Shown: one piece after another, positions 26,250 to 34,214 of the stretch
Layout of the letters: every line of letters starts with the position of its first letter
How positions within the stretch are numbered: the first letter of the stretch is position 1
NCBI GenBank assembly: GCA_944390885.1
Contig: CALXRP010000017.1
Span: 1-46,045 of the forward strand
Source of the DNA: an uncultured Alphaproteobacteria bacterium
GTDB lineage: Bacteria; Pseudomonadota; Alphaproteobacteria; RF32; CAG-239
DNA: 46,045 nt
Reading direction: 5' to 3'
Made by a program: the position numbers and the translations under genes
Notes under the pieces: model-generated
What the model saw: the letters and a program-made list of their open reading frames with translations, nothing else
What the model was told of the DNA's origin: nothing
Database searches by the model: none

Positions 26250-27188
26250 ATGACAGAAGACAGGATTGATAAATTAAGAATTGCCGTCCAGTTTTTTGGG
26301 CATTTGAGAACTTTCGAAAAATGCGCCCAAAGCGTCCGAAAACATTTACTAGATAAATACGATTGTGATGTGTTTATGCATACCTGGGATAAGACAGAAC
26401 ATACTACCCGGACCTGGCATGAAAATAAAAGCAAAATCCGGGAAGTCGACGAGGAAATGCAGGCAAAGATCCAACATTTATATCAGCTTAAAGCTTTATT
26501 AGTCGAAAAGCAGGAACCGGCGGAAGACATTTCTATCGAAATGGAGCATGACAACGGACAAACAAAAATTTCGACAGCCGGCCTCCGCTATATGCTGACC
26601 TCATTAAAAAAGACTGATGAACTCCGCTGTCGGTACGCTGAAGAAAATAATGTTAAATACGATTATGTCATAACCCTGCGGCCGGATATCTTTTTGAAAG
26701 AAACGTTTGATTTCGGACTACTGAAGAGGGAAAGTCAAGTTTTGCCGGATTTACCCTGGCGTTTTTATGCTGTTAATCCGGATGCTTCCGTAAAAAATTT
26801 TGCCTTTGCCTCAGATTTGGCCAGTGACATTATCACCATTGCCAAACCCGGAATTATGACCAAAAGCATTGAGGTTTTAAATACGGTCGTGCATTCTCGG
26901 AACTTACCCCCAGTATGGTGTCCGGAAAACTTGTTTCTCAGCGCTTTGGCGCAAAACGGAATTATTTCCGTCCCGCTGGCGTATTATTGCCGGACAGACT
27001 GGCAGATTGAGCGTTCCGGCAATTACAAAAAAATGCCTTTTTATAAAAAGATTATCCGCCTCAGCCTGCATAAGGGAAAATTTAATTTTCACCTGTTCGC
27101 CGGATTAAACTTTTCCATATTCCGGTTGGGAGCTTCGATTGGCGGAAAAAATGTATTTGAAATCAAAGTGGGAAGAGACGATGGCTGA
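26250..27188 (+). CDS. Putative glycosyltransferase, paralogue A
   Basis: A 312-residue protein with no membrane segment. It begins RIAVQFFGHLRTFEKC, followed by YDCDVFMHTWDKTEH, and later has KYDYVITLRPDIFL. The last resembles the DxD-type metal site of GT-A enzymes, with R-P-D in the usual position after a hydrophobic strand. It is clearly related to the gene at 29120 (shared FGHxRT, YDCDVFxHTWD, TWHxxK, YDxxxxxRPDIFL). The basic C-terminus (KKMPFYKKIIRLSLHKGK) could associate with the membrane. Donor and acceptor are unknown. Its neighbours place it in polysaccharide synthesis. Its 3' end overlaps the next reading frame slightly. Confidence 0.65.
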   Translation: MTEDRIDKLRIAVQFFGHLRTFEKCAQSVRKHLLDKYDCDVFMHTWDKTEHTTRTWHENKSKIREVDEEMQAKIQHLYQLKALLVEKQEPAEDISIEMEHDNGQTKISTAGLRYMLTSLKKTDELRCRYAEENNVKYDYVITLRPDIFLKETFDFGLLKRESQVLPDLPWRFYAVNPDASVKNFAFASDLASDIITIAKPGIMTKSIEVLNTVVHSRNLPPVWCPENLFLSALAQNGIISVPLAYYCRTDWQIERSGNYKKMPFYKKIIRLSLHKGKFNFHLFAGLNFSIFRLGASIGGKNVFEIKVGRDDG

Positions 27189-28041
27189 CATTGAATTCAT
27201 AAAAAATTTGTCGGGGCATTCCGGCTGCGGGTTAAAGCTTTATCGCAGTGAAAATATGTTATTTGTCAGAAAAGATTCCGGCAATCCGGGCTATAACCGC
27301 CGATTGAAAAAGCAATGCATCAAACAGCAGCGTTTTCGGCTGGGCGGCGTAAAAACGCCGGAAGTTTTAGGTTGCGGGCAAAAGAACGGATTGTTTTATT
27401 TTGATATGGAGTTTTTGAACGGCGTTACCCTTGCCGAATATATGAATTGTATAAAAATAAAAGAAATCAATCACTTGATCAGTCTGTTGTTCAAATCCTT
27501 GCCGCTTGCATCTTCTCAAAACAATCCGCGGGCGAATAAGATATTTCATAATAAAATAGCCGGGTTGCGGCAGAGCATCGGCAAAACAGACGCACTGGCG
27601 GCCAAAGCCTTGCAAAAGTTGGAAGAATACGACTACTCAAACATTCCGGCGAGCTATTGTTGCGGTGATTTGACCTTAGAGAACATTATTCTTTCCGAAG
27701 ACAAGCAGGTTTATTTGATAGATTTTCTGGATTCTTTTTACAATTCCTGGATGATTGACGTTGCAAAATTATTGCAGGATCTGGAACTCCGCTGGTCATA
27801 TCGCCATAGCAAAATAGATTTTAATTTGAATATGAGGCTGGCGGTTGCTCGCGAGGCTTTGATTGAGAATATATCCGAATTTTCGGACGGATGTCAAATG
27901 CTGCTGTCAATATATCATCTTTTGTTGTTAAACGTCCTCCGCATATACCCATATGCCAAAGATGCGGTAACGGCTGAATTTCTGCAAAATGCCGTTTTCC
28001 GGGTGTTGCAAATCATTGCAGATATGGAGAATCAAAAATGA
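27181..28041 (+). CDS. LicA-like small-molecule kinase (aminoglycoside/choline kinase fold)
   Basis: A 286-residue protein-kinase-like phosphotransferase. The Brenner-type motif is C161-GDLTLEN168 with the catalytic aspartate D163, and the metal motif is LID181-FLDS. The usual histidine of HGD is replaced by cysteine. The ATG at 27181 (MADIEF) was preferred over one at 27139 because GGGAAG lies just upstream and it limits overlap with the previous gene to eight bases. In surface-polysaccharide loci this fold phosphorylates choline, ethanolamine or a sugar. The following nucleotidyltransferase and LicD suggest a LicA-like role; the substrate is not determinable here. Its stop overlaps the next start by four bases. 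Confidence 0.72.
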   Translation: MADIEFIKNLSGHSGCGLKLYRSENMLFVRKDSGNPGYNRRLKKQCIKQQRFRLGGVKTPEVLGCGQKNGLFYFDMEFLNGVTLAEYMNCIKIKEINHLISLLFKSLPLASSQNNPRANKIFHNKIAGLRQSIGKTDALAAKALQKLEEYDYSNIPASYCCGDLTLENIILSEDKQVYLIDFLDSFYNSWMIDVAKLLQDLELRWSYRHSKIDFNLNMRLAVAREALIENISEFSDGCQMLLSIYHLLLLNVLRIYPYAKDAVTAEFLQNAVFRVLQIIADMENQK

Positions 28042-29096
28042 ATACGCTTCTGCTTCCCTGTGCCGGAAAGTCAAACCGCTTTCCGAATATGAAACCGAAA
28101 TGGATGCTGACTCATCCTGACGGAAAATTGATGATTGAAAAAGCTTTGGAAGGCATTGACCTGAAAGTCTTTGACCGCATAATCATCACCATCGTCCGTC
28201 CTCATGATGAAAAATATGAAGCCAAACTGATCTTGGAACAGGTTTTTGCCCACAATCCCAAAATAGAAATTTGTATGTTGGACGATTTCACGGCAAGCGC
28301 CAGTGAAACAGTCGCCATGACTTTAGAAAAAATGAACGTCAGCGGCAGTTTTGTCATCAAAGATTCCGATAATATGGTTGCTGCGCCGATACCGTCTAAA
28401 ATCCGCAATGCCATTGTCGGCTATGATTTGCAGGAACATAAAGATATCTCTAACATTCCGGGCAAAAGCTTTTTGATTGTCAATGAACAAAACATAATTT
28501 CAGACATCATCGAAAAAAGGATTGTATCAAACATAATCTGCCTGGGCGTTTATATGTTTGAAAATGCCGAAGATTTCAAAAAGGCCTATCGGGAACTCAA
28601 AAACAAGGAAATCAGCGGAGAAATGTATATCAGCCATGTTATCTCTTACATGCTGTCAAAAAACGACGCGGTTTTTGAGGCCGTTATGGCGAATGGATAT
28701 AATGATTACGGAACTTTGCAAGAATGGAAAGAAGTCCAGAAAAAGTTCAGAACTTATTTTATCGATGTTGACGGCGTGATTATGAAAAATTCCGGAAAAT
28801 ACGGAAAAACCAACTGGAGCAATAACACAACGTTTTTAGAAGACAATGTCGCCGTAATAAAAAAACTTCAGGATGAAGGCGCCCAGATTGTCATCACGAC
28901 ATCGCGAACGGAAGAATACCGGCCGGCTTTAGAAGCGCTTTTATCTTCGGTAGGTATAAAACCTTATGCGATATTGATGGGATTAAATCATGCCGCCCGT
29001 GTCGTGATTAACGATTTTGCCCCGACCAATCCTTATCCTTCGGGCATAGCCATAACTCTTCCCCGCAACGGCTCAATCAAAGACTATCTGTTTTAG
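28038..29096 (+). CDS. Nucleotidyltransferase fused to HAD phosphatase-like domain
   Basis: A 352-residue two-domain protein. Residues 1-230 form a GT-A-fold nucleotidyltransferase similar to LicC or sugar-phosphate nucleotidyltransferases: LLPCAGKSNRFPNMKPKW and a metal site VIKD109-S-D111. Residues 238-352 are a small HAD domain with F241-IDVDGVI (D243, D245), VITTSR and VINDFAP. The nucleotidyltransferase would make a CDP- or other NDP-activated intermediate, and the HAD domain could remove a phosphate from a precursor. It overlaps the kinase gene by four bases, so the two are translationally coupled and probably act in sequence. The substrate is unknown. Confidence 0.75.
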   Translation: MNTLLLPCAGKSNRFPNMKPKWMLTHPDGKLMIEKALEGIDLKVFDRIIITIVRPHDEKYEAKLILEQVFAHNPKIEICMLDDFTASASETVAMTLEKMNVSGSFVIKDSDNMVAAPIPSKIRNAIVGYDLQEHKDISNIPGKSFLIVNEQNIISDIIEKRIVSNIICLGVYMFENAEDFKKAYRELKNKEISGEMYISHVISYMLSKNDAVFEAVMANGYNDYGTLQEWKEVQKKFRTYFIDVDGVIMKNSGKYGKTNWSNNTTFLEDNVAVIKKLQDEGAQIVITTSRTEEYRPALEALLSSVGIKPYAILMGLNHAARVVINDFAPTNPYPSGIAITLPRNGSIKDYLF

Positions 29097-29119
29097 AAAA
29101 AAATATTTTAGGAGCAAAA

Positions 29120-29965
29120 ATGAAAGTAGCAATTCAAATGTTTGGACATATGCGAACTTATTTGCAATGTTGTGAAACGTTAAGAAAAAATTTATTGGAA
29201 ACTTATGATTGTGATGTCTTTGTTCACACTTGGGATGAAATAGAGCATAAAACTCAAACATGGCATAATGATAAAATGTCAGATATTCAAAAAATTACAG
29301 AAAAAGATGTGGAAGATGCATATCTCTGCAAAGCTGTAAAGGTTGAACATCAATATGTCCAAGAGAAAGGTTATATTGAGGCAAACGGACTAAAAATAAG
29401 CAAATTTGGCATAGAATCAATGCTATATTCAATGAATGAAGTAAATAGCTTAAGAAAAGAATATCAGCAACGCAATAACATCCATTATGATTTTATTGTT
29501 TTTATTCGACCAGATATATTTTTATATGATAAATTAGATTTGAACAAATATGCTAATGAATTAAAAAATGGCTTTTTTACTGCCGGAAATTATAAAAATG
29601 ATGCAATCCTTAATGATTTTCGAAACATAGGAGCTTCAGATATTTTATTTTTTGCTCAACCGACAGTTATGGATAAAATTTTTGAAAATTTTAATCTTGT
29701 GAAATCGCAAATTTTAGAAAAAGAAACATCTCTTTATGGGCCGGAATATTCTTTTGTTTATGCAATTCAACAGATAGGAATAAATGTTTATCTGCTCAAT
29801 TATCTGCATGGTATAAATTGGAAAATTTGCCGTAAATCTACTCCGGAAAAGATCATTAAAAAGAAACCAGAAAAGATAAAGTTGATTAAAAACTTTATAA
29901 AATCATATTTCCTTTTCCCTTGGTATATCTATAAAACTTACAAAATTGTAAAAGGAGGAAAATAA
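29120..29965 (+). CDS. Putative glycosyltransferase, paralogue B
   Basis: A 281-residue paralogue of the 26250 product. It shares VAIQMFGHMRTYLQCCETL, YDCDVFVHTWDEIEH, TWHNDKMSDI and HYDFIVFIRPDIFL. The RPDIFL segment follows a hydrophobic strand, as expected for a metal-binding GT-A site. The C-terminus is very basic (KIIKKKPEKIKLIKNFIKSYF), probably for membrane association. The DNA is markedly more AT-rich than that of paralogue A, with A- and T-ending codons, suggesting acquisition from a different source rather than a recent tandem duplication. TAGGAG precedes the ATG. The stop abuts the next gene. Confidence 0.62.
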   Translation: MKVAIQMFGHMRTYLQCCETLRKNLLETYDCDVFVHTWDEIEHKTQTWHNDKMSDIQKITEKDVEDAYLCKAVKVEHQYVQEKGYIEANGLKISKFGIESMLYSMNEVNSLRKEYQQRNNIHYDFIVFIRPDIFLYDKLDLNKYANELKNGFFTAGNYKNDAILNDFRNIGASDILFFAQPTVMDKIFENFNLVKSQILEKETSLYGPEYSFVYAIQQIGINVYLLNYLHGINWKICRKSTPEKIIKKKPEKIKLIKNFIKSYFLFPWYIYKTYKIVKGGK

Positions 29966-31011
29966 TGCCTTTAATTTCTGTTATTATTCCTGTTTACAAT
30001 GTTGAGGAATATTTAGAAGAATGTTTGGAAAGTGTTATAAATCAAACATTTTCAGATTTAGAAATTATCTGTGTAAACGATGGATCAACCGATAATTCTT
30101 TAAGTATACTTGAAAAATATTCTCAAAAGGACAAACGGATTAAAATCATCAACAAACCAAATGGAGGCTTGTCATCTGCTCGAAATGCTGGGCTAAAAGT
30201 AGCAACATCAGAATTTATATCATTTTTGGATAGTGATGATTATTTGGATACAAATACTTATGAAAAAATAGCTCCTCATTTAACAAAGGATATAGATTTA
30301 CTATGCTTTGGATTGGAAACATTCAACGATTTTTCCGAAGAACAGCATTATATTGATAAACTTTATTATAGAATAAAGTTTTTAGGAAAGCATAAAATAA
30401 ATAATAAAATTCGTTTCGATACAAATGTTTCTGTATGTTGTAAAGTCTTTCGGAAAAAGATAATTGACCAATATAAACTTCGTTTTAGAGAAGGGAGTCA
30501 TTTTGAAGATTATCATTTTTACTGGTGTTATGTTTTTTTAATAAAAAATGTCTATTTTATAAAAGATCTTTTTTATAAGTATCGAAGAAGAAATGCTTCA
30601 ATAATTTATGAAACTTATCATAAAAAAAATAACAACCTTATTTCAATGTTGTATAACGTTGAAGCTATTTATGTTTTCTGGAAAGAAAATAAAATAATTA
30701 CAAAAAATAAAAATACATTTTTGAAAATATTTTTTGATGGAGTAGGTTTTATTATAAAACATTCTTCACCAAAAATGTTAAAGAAAAATGTTCGAGAGGT
30801 TTCTGCTTTTATTGAGAAAAGAGGAATAGATAAACTTTATCCTGAAGACAAAATATTGAAAGCCTTAAAGCGTGGAAATATTAAAATGTTTACACATAAA
30901 AACAGCTTTTGGGAAAATATTTTGGGAATTAAAAATTTCGGGATTTATAAATATTTGATTATCTTAGGAGTAAAGATCAGATTATGCAAAAGACGAAAAA
31001 GCAAAGATTAG
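29965..31011 (+). CDS. Glycosyltransferase family 2
   Basis: A 348-residue GT-A inverting glycosyltransferase. The N-terminal domain has PLISVIIPVYNVEEYLEECL, ICVNDGSTDNSL, NKPNGGLSSARNAG and the metal motif FLDSDDYLD, all textbook GT2. The C-terminal part, after residue 200, is basic and aromatic and ends in LGVKIRLCKRRKSKD, a likely membrane-contacting tail. The sugar is unknown. AT-rich like its neighbours from 29120 to 31740. It carries an A8 tract at 30622-30629, a possible weak slippage site. AGGAGG lies just before the start, which overlaps the previous stop. Its end overlaps the start of the interrupted acyltransferase. Confidence 0.87.
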   Translation: MPLISVIIPVYNVEEYLEECLESVINQTFSDLEIICVNDGSTDNSLSILEKYSQKDKRIKIINKPNGGLSSARNAGLKVATSEFISFLDSDDYLDTNTYEKIAPHLTKDIDLLCFGLETFNDFSEEQHYIDKLYYRIKFLGKHKINNKIRFDTNVSVCCKVFRKKIIDQYKLRFREGSHFEDYHFYWCYVFLIKNVYFIKDLFYKYRRRNASIIYETYHKKNNNLISMLYNVEAIYVFWKENKIITKNKNTFLKIFFDGVGFIIKHSSPKMLKKNVREVSAFIEKRGIDKLYPEDKILKALKRGNIKMFTHKNSFWENILGIKNFGIYKYLIILGVKIRLCKRRKSKD

Positions 31012-31722
31012 TCAAGTTATTATCCTGTTTTATTCCAAGTGCCAAGTTACGGAAATCTTTTCGTACCCAGTACATATCGAAAAGATTTTACGGTAATAGA
31101 ATATTTATTATCGAAAATGGAATAGAAAGAAGATTAAATAAAACTGAGAATTTTCCAGGAATTGATATAAATTTCGAGGGAAACAATAATATCGTAAAGT
31201 TGTACCCCCCCCCTAATTTCACGCAATTGTTTTATAAATATTTGCAATGATAATTGTGTAATTGAAATACAAGATTCTTGGAGTTTATGCAATTTAAGAA
31301 TTGATTGCTGGGGAGGTGATGGTCAAAGGCTTTTGATTAAAAGAAATACGACTGTGGTTGAGGCGAATATTATCTTAGAAGAAAATGCATATTGCGAAAT
31401 TGGTGAAGATTGTATGCTATCTAATAAAATTTTAATCCGCAGTTCGGATGGACATTCTGTTATAGATGCAAAAACAGGAAAGGTTGTTAATGAAACAGCA
31501 GAGAAAATTATAATTGGAAACCATGTCTGGATAGGAACAGAAGCGATGATACTAAAAAATTCACAAATAAGCAGCAATAGTATTGTTGCTGCTAAAAGTA
31601 TCGTAAATAAAAAGTTTATTGAGGAAAACGTCATAATAGCAGGTATTCCGGCAAAAGTTGTAAAAAAAGGAATTAGTTGGAGACGAGAAAATCCTTGGAT
31701 CTTAAGTAAAATATTCAGATAA
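30984..31722 (+). CDS. Left-handed beta-helix acyltransferase, out of phase at a C9 tract
   Basis: The frame opened at 30984 stops at 31250. A different frame continues to 31722. The break coincides with nine consecutive Cs at 31205-31213. With eight (or eleven) Cs the two parts read as one protein of 245 (or 246) residues, with no stop between. The continuous sequence has hexapeptide-repeat character (NNNIVKL, NDNCVIEI, CNLRIDCWG, NHVWIGTEAMILKN, IIAGIPAKVV), matching serine/sugar O-acetyltransferases of the WcaF/Maa type. It probably acetylates a sugar of the glycan. The C tract suggests phase variation; a sequencing error in the homopolymer is the alternative. As written the gene is off. 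Confidence 0.75.
31205..31213 (+). repeat. C9 homopolymer, candidate slippage tract
   Basis: Nine Cs inside an otherwise AT-rich acyltransferase gene, at the exact point where the reading frame changes. Confidence 0.9.
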
Positions 31723-31797
31723 AATAAAGCATTAAACAAAAATCATAGAAAAGGCGAAAGCCCTTTCTATGTATTTTCAAAACATAAGGAAAGAATT

Positions 31798-32823
31798 ATG
31801 GTAAGTAAAAAGAGAAAAGAAAAAATGAGCTGGTCAGAACGATTGCTTTATAAATACAGCAAAACCTACCGGCAGATATGGAAAACTAAAGAAACCCTGG
31901 AAGACATGGAAAAATCTCTTCAGATTTTGGCAGGTAGGTCATCTGGAACGCCTTTAAGCGCTTCTGATTTTGTTTCTTTTCTCAATTATACGGTTGACAT
32001 AACAAAACTTCCGCCGGCAAAGGGAAAAATGCGTGCGCTGCAGTTAGCCGATGCTGAAATTTTGAGGATATTTGATGAGGTCTGCCAAAAACACAATCTG
32101 CAATACTGGCTGGATTTCGGCACACTCCTGGGGGCAGTGCGTCATCAGGGTTTTGTTCCCTGGGATGATGACATGGATGTCGCCATGCCGCGGAAAAGCT
32201 ACAATCAGCTTTTTGACATTCTGGAAGAGGAATTTAAAGGAACGGATTTATATGTCTTTGGTAAAGAAAAGTCCTATTTTGATTGGAATCCATTTGTCAG
32301 AATTGGTTATAAAGACACGTTTTTAAATTTAGATGTTTTTCCGTATGATTTTTATTATAAAAAAGTGCAAACTCAAGAAGATAAAGATATTTTACAACAA
32401 AAAATGACAGAAGGTCGGGAATTTTTTAATCAGCATTACCCTATACCGGATGAAAATGAAGAAAAATTAACAGAATTAAGAAAAATAATGTCAGATTACA
32501 CAGCCAATACGGTTTGCGAAAATAAAATTGCAGAGAAACCATATGAACAAACCAAACCGACAATTTTTAAAGGTTTAGAGGATTGGGCGTACTTCCGGCC
32601 GTTCTATTATGATTATGACACAATTTTTCCACTCAGGAAATTATCATTTGAAGGAAGAGAATATTATGCGCCCGCTCAATATGATAAATATCTTACCTAT
32701 ATTTATGGAAACTATATGCAATTTCCTGAAAATTTAAAAAGGCACGGCGATATTTTGATAAGCCGTCTGCCAGACAACATTAATGAAATAATCACCAAAT
32801 TACAAGCAATAAGGATAAAATAA
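31798..32823 (+). CDS. licD: LicD-family phosphotransferase
   Basis: A 341-residue protein with a basic, helical N-terminal region (1-45, possibly coiled coil) and a LicD nucleotidyltransferase-fold domain. Key blocks are LQYWLDFGTLLGAVRH (about 101-116) and GFVPWDDDMDVAM (118-130), including the metal-binding aspartates. LicD proteins transfer phosphocholine or other phospho-alcohols from CDP carriers to sugars in surface glycans. With the kinase and LicC-like genes upstream it completes a Lic-type set, though the transferred group is not known. AAGGAAAG precedes the ATG. The methyltransferase gene follows by one base. Confidence 0.87.
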   Translation: MVSKKRKEKMSWSERLLYKYSKTYRQIWKTKETLEDMEKSLQILAGRSSGTPLSASDFVSFLNYTVDITKLPPAKGKMRALQLADAEILRIFDEVCQKHNLQYWLDFGTLLGAVRHQGFVPWDDDMDVAMPRKSYNQLFDILEEEFKGTDLYVFGKEKSYFDWNPFVRIGYKDTFLNLDVFPYDFYYKKVQTQEDKDILQQKMTEGREFFNQHYPIPDENEEKLTELRKIMSDYTANTVCENKIAEKPYEQTKPTIFKGLEDWAYFRPFYYDYDTIFPLRKLSFEGREYYAPAQYDKYLTYIYGNYMQFPENLKRHGDILISRLPDNINEIITKLQAIRIK

Positions 32824-32824
32824 T

Positions 32825-33472
32825 ATGGTAGACGATAAAGTTTATTGGGAAAATTTTTATGCTCAGGCCAAAATGCCGTTCAAACCGTCATTATTCTCGC
32901 GTTTTGTAAGGGATAATTACCTCCGCCGCAATGACCTGCTGATTGAGCTCGGCTGCGGAAACGGTCGCGATGCCTTTTATTTTGCCCAAAACGGAATTAA
33001 TACCACCGCCGTTGACCAGTGCGAAGAGGAAATAAAGCACTTAAACGAGATAAAACAACAGGATAATCTGCGATTTGAATGCGGAGATTTCACAAATTTA
33101 TCTGACGACAGAATGTTTAATGCGGTCTATTCGCGCTTTACGCTTCATTCCATTGCCGAAGAACAGGAGGACAAGGTTTTCAAATGGGCATCAAATGTTT
33201 TAAGCAAATCCGGCTATATGTGCATTGAAGTCCGCGGCATGCAAAATGAATTGTACATGAAAGGCAAACCGGTTGAAGGTCAGGAGAATGCTTTTATTTA
33301 TGAGAATCATTACCGTCGTTTTCTCGATATGGTAAAGACCTGTAAAAAATTGGAAAGAAATGATTTAAAAGTCAAATTGTGCGTTGAGAAAAAAGGCTTT
33401 TCCCCGTTTAACGGCAAAGACGAAACCTTTATGAGAATCATTGCCCAAAAAGAAAAAAACAGGTTTTATTAA
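32825..33472 (+). CDS. Class I SAM-dependent methyltransferase
   Basis: A 215-residue soluble methyltransferase. SAM-binding motif I is L39-IELGCGNG47 followed by RDAFYFAQNG, with acidic motif II at TAVDQCEEE and motif post-I at CGDFTNLSD. The C-terminal part is lysine-rich. It starts one base after licD and ends the first block of the locus. In this setting it could methylate a sugar, or N-methylate an amino alcohol such as ethanolamine before or after transfer. Both are speculation; only the class is clear. Followed by a 300-bp gap with RNA-like structures. Confidence 0.83.
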   Translation: MVDDKVYWENFYAQAKMPFKPSLFSRFVRDNYLRRNDLLIELGCGNGRDAFYFAQNGINTTAVDQCEEEIKHLNEIKQQDNLRFECGDFTNLSDDRMFNAVYSRFTLHSIAEEQEDKVFKWASNVLSKSGYMCIEVRGMQNELYMKGKPVEGQENAFIYENHYRRFLDMVKTCKKLERNDLKVKLCVEKKGFSPFNGKDETFMRIIAQKEKNRFY

Positions 33473-33579
33473 GCGTTAATCACATGCATAAAATTTTTCT
33501 TGCTTATTAAAATAAATACGATAAGCTGTCTGTAAATGTGAGGTAACCCTCATATTTACACCAAAAGGTGTAAAAAGCC

Positions 33580-33609
33580 GTGACAAGCTTTGATTTTAAT
33601 AGGTACAAT
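33580..33609 (+). promoter_or_regulatory. Possible promoter of the second polysaccharide block
   Basis: GTGACA (33580-33585), 18-bp spacer, TACAAT (33604-33609). Weakly supported by spacing and by its position upstream of the structured leader. Confidence 0.35.
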
Positions 33610-33615
33610 AGTATC

Positions 33616-33770
33616 AACTTTTTGCTATAGAGCAGTTTATAACGGATTCGTCCGGGTGTCGTCGTATATATTTTATATAAAAAACGACACCGGCATATCC
33701 GCAGTATAAGCGTATCTGAACTTGTCCGCTTTTCGCCTTTTGGAAAACAAAGGCGAATTTTTTTTATATT
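33616..33770 (+). ncRNA. Candidate structured leader RNA with terminator, second block
   Basis: Downstream of the possible promoter are a long hairpin CCGGGTGTCGT / ACGACACCGG (33652-33693), flanking pairs GGAT/ATCC and TATA/TATA, and a terminator TTCGCCTTT / AAAGGCGAA followed by eight Ts (33732-33767). Upstream, 33520-33590 has further hairpins, including TTTACACC-AAAA-GGTGTAAA (33555-33574) enclosed by AAGCTGTC / GACAAGCTT. The 33473-33779 gap holds these structures and no gene. The copy-1 nucleotidyltransferase at 25817 is likewise preceded by a structured region with a terminator. Confidence 0.4.
33732..33768 (+). terminator. Intrinsic terminator before the second nucleotidyltransferase
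   Basis: Nine-base-pair stem TTCGCCTTT / AAAGGCGAA with a short loop and eight Ts, ending about 12 bases before the ATG at 33780. Confidence 0.85.
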
Positions 33771-33779
33771 GGGGCAAGA

Positions 33780-34214
33780 ATGAAATATTACATAGTAAGC
33801 GGCGGGTTTGACCCGATACACGAAGGGCATATAGCAATGATAAAAGCGAGCAGCGAAAGAAGCGACGGTGTGATTTTGCTGCTAAATTCCGATGAATGGC
33901 TTTGCCGGAAGAAGGGCAAAAATTTCATGACGTATCAGACCCGTTGCACAATCTGTGAGAATTTAAAAGGCGTGATTGATGTCTTGTCCTTTGATGACAG
34001 CGACAATTCTGCCAGTGACGGCATCCGGCGGGCAAGGGAACAGTACCCTGATGCCGAACTGGTTTTTGCCAATGGCGGAGATCGGACCAAAGAGAATATT
34101 CCGGAAGAACCGGCCTGCAAAAAATATAACGTCAGCCTTGAGTTCGGCGTCGGTGGAGAGAACAAGGCCAATTCCTCATCTTGGATTTTAGAAAAGTGGA
34201 AGAGGGTAGGATAA
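33780..34214 (+). CDS. Cytidylyl/adenylyltransferase-like protein, copy 2
   Basis: A 144-residue protein, essentially the same as the 25817 product: one fewer basic residue near the N-terminus and a different last few residues (KRVG for KK), with everything between identical by eye. At the DNA level I see only about nine substitutions over the common 410 bases, all synonymous, and mostly in the first 170 bases. The HxGH motif GGFDPIHEGH is intact. It heads the second block. The next gene's ATG overlaps this stop (TAATG). Predicted role: activating a phosphorylated small molecule for the glycan, as for copy 1. Confidence 0.82.
   Translation: MKYYIVSGGFDPIHEGHIAMIKASSERSDGVILLLNSDEWLCRKKGKNFMTYQTRCTICENLKGVIDVLSFDDSDNSASDGIRRAREQYPDAELVFANGGDRTKENIPEEPACKKYNVSLEFGVGGENKANSSSWILEKWKRVG

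Noticed and set aside
30622..30629. A8 tract in the GT2 gene as a third phase-variation site
   Set aside because: The reading frame is intact across it and A8 is not unusual in such AT-rich DNA; kept only as a note.
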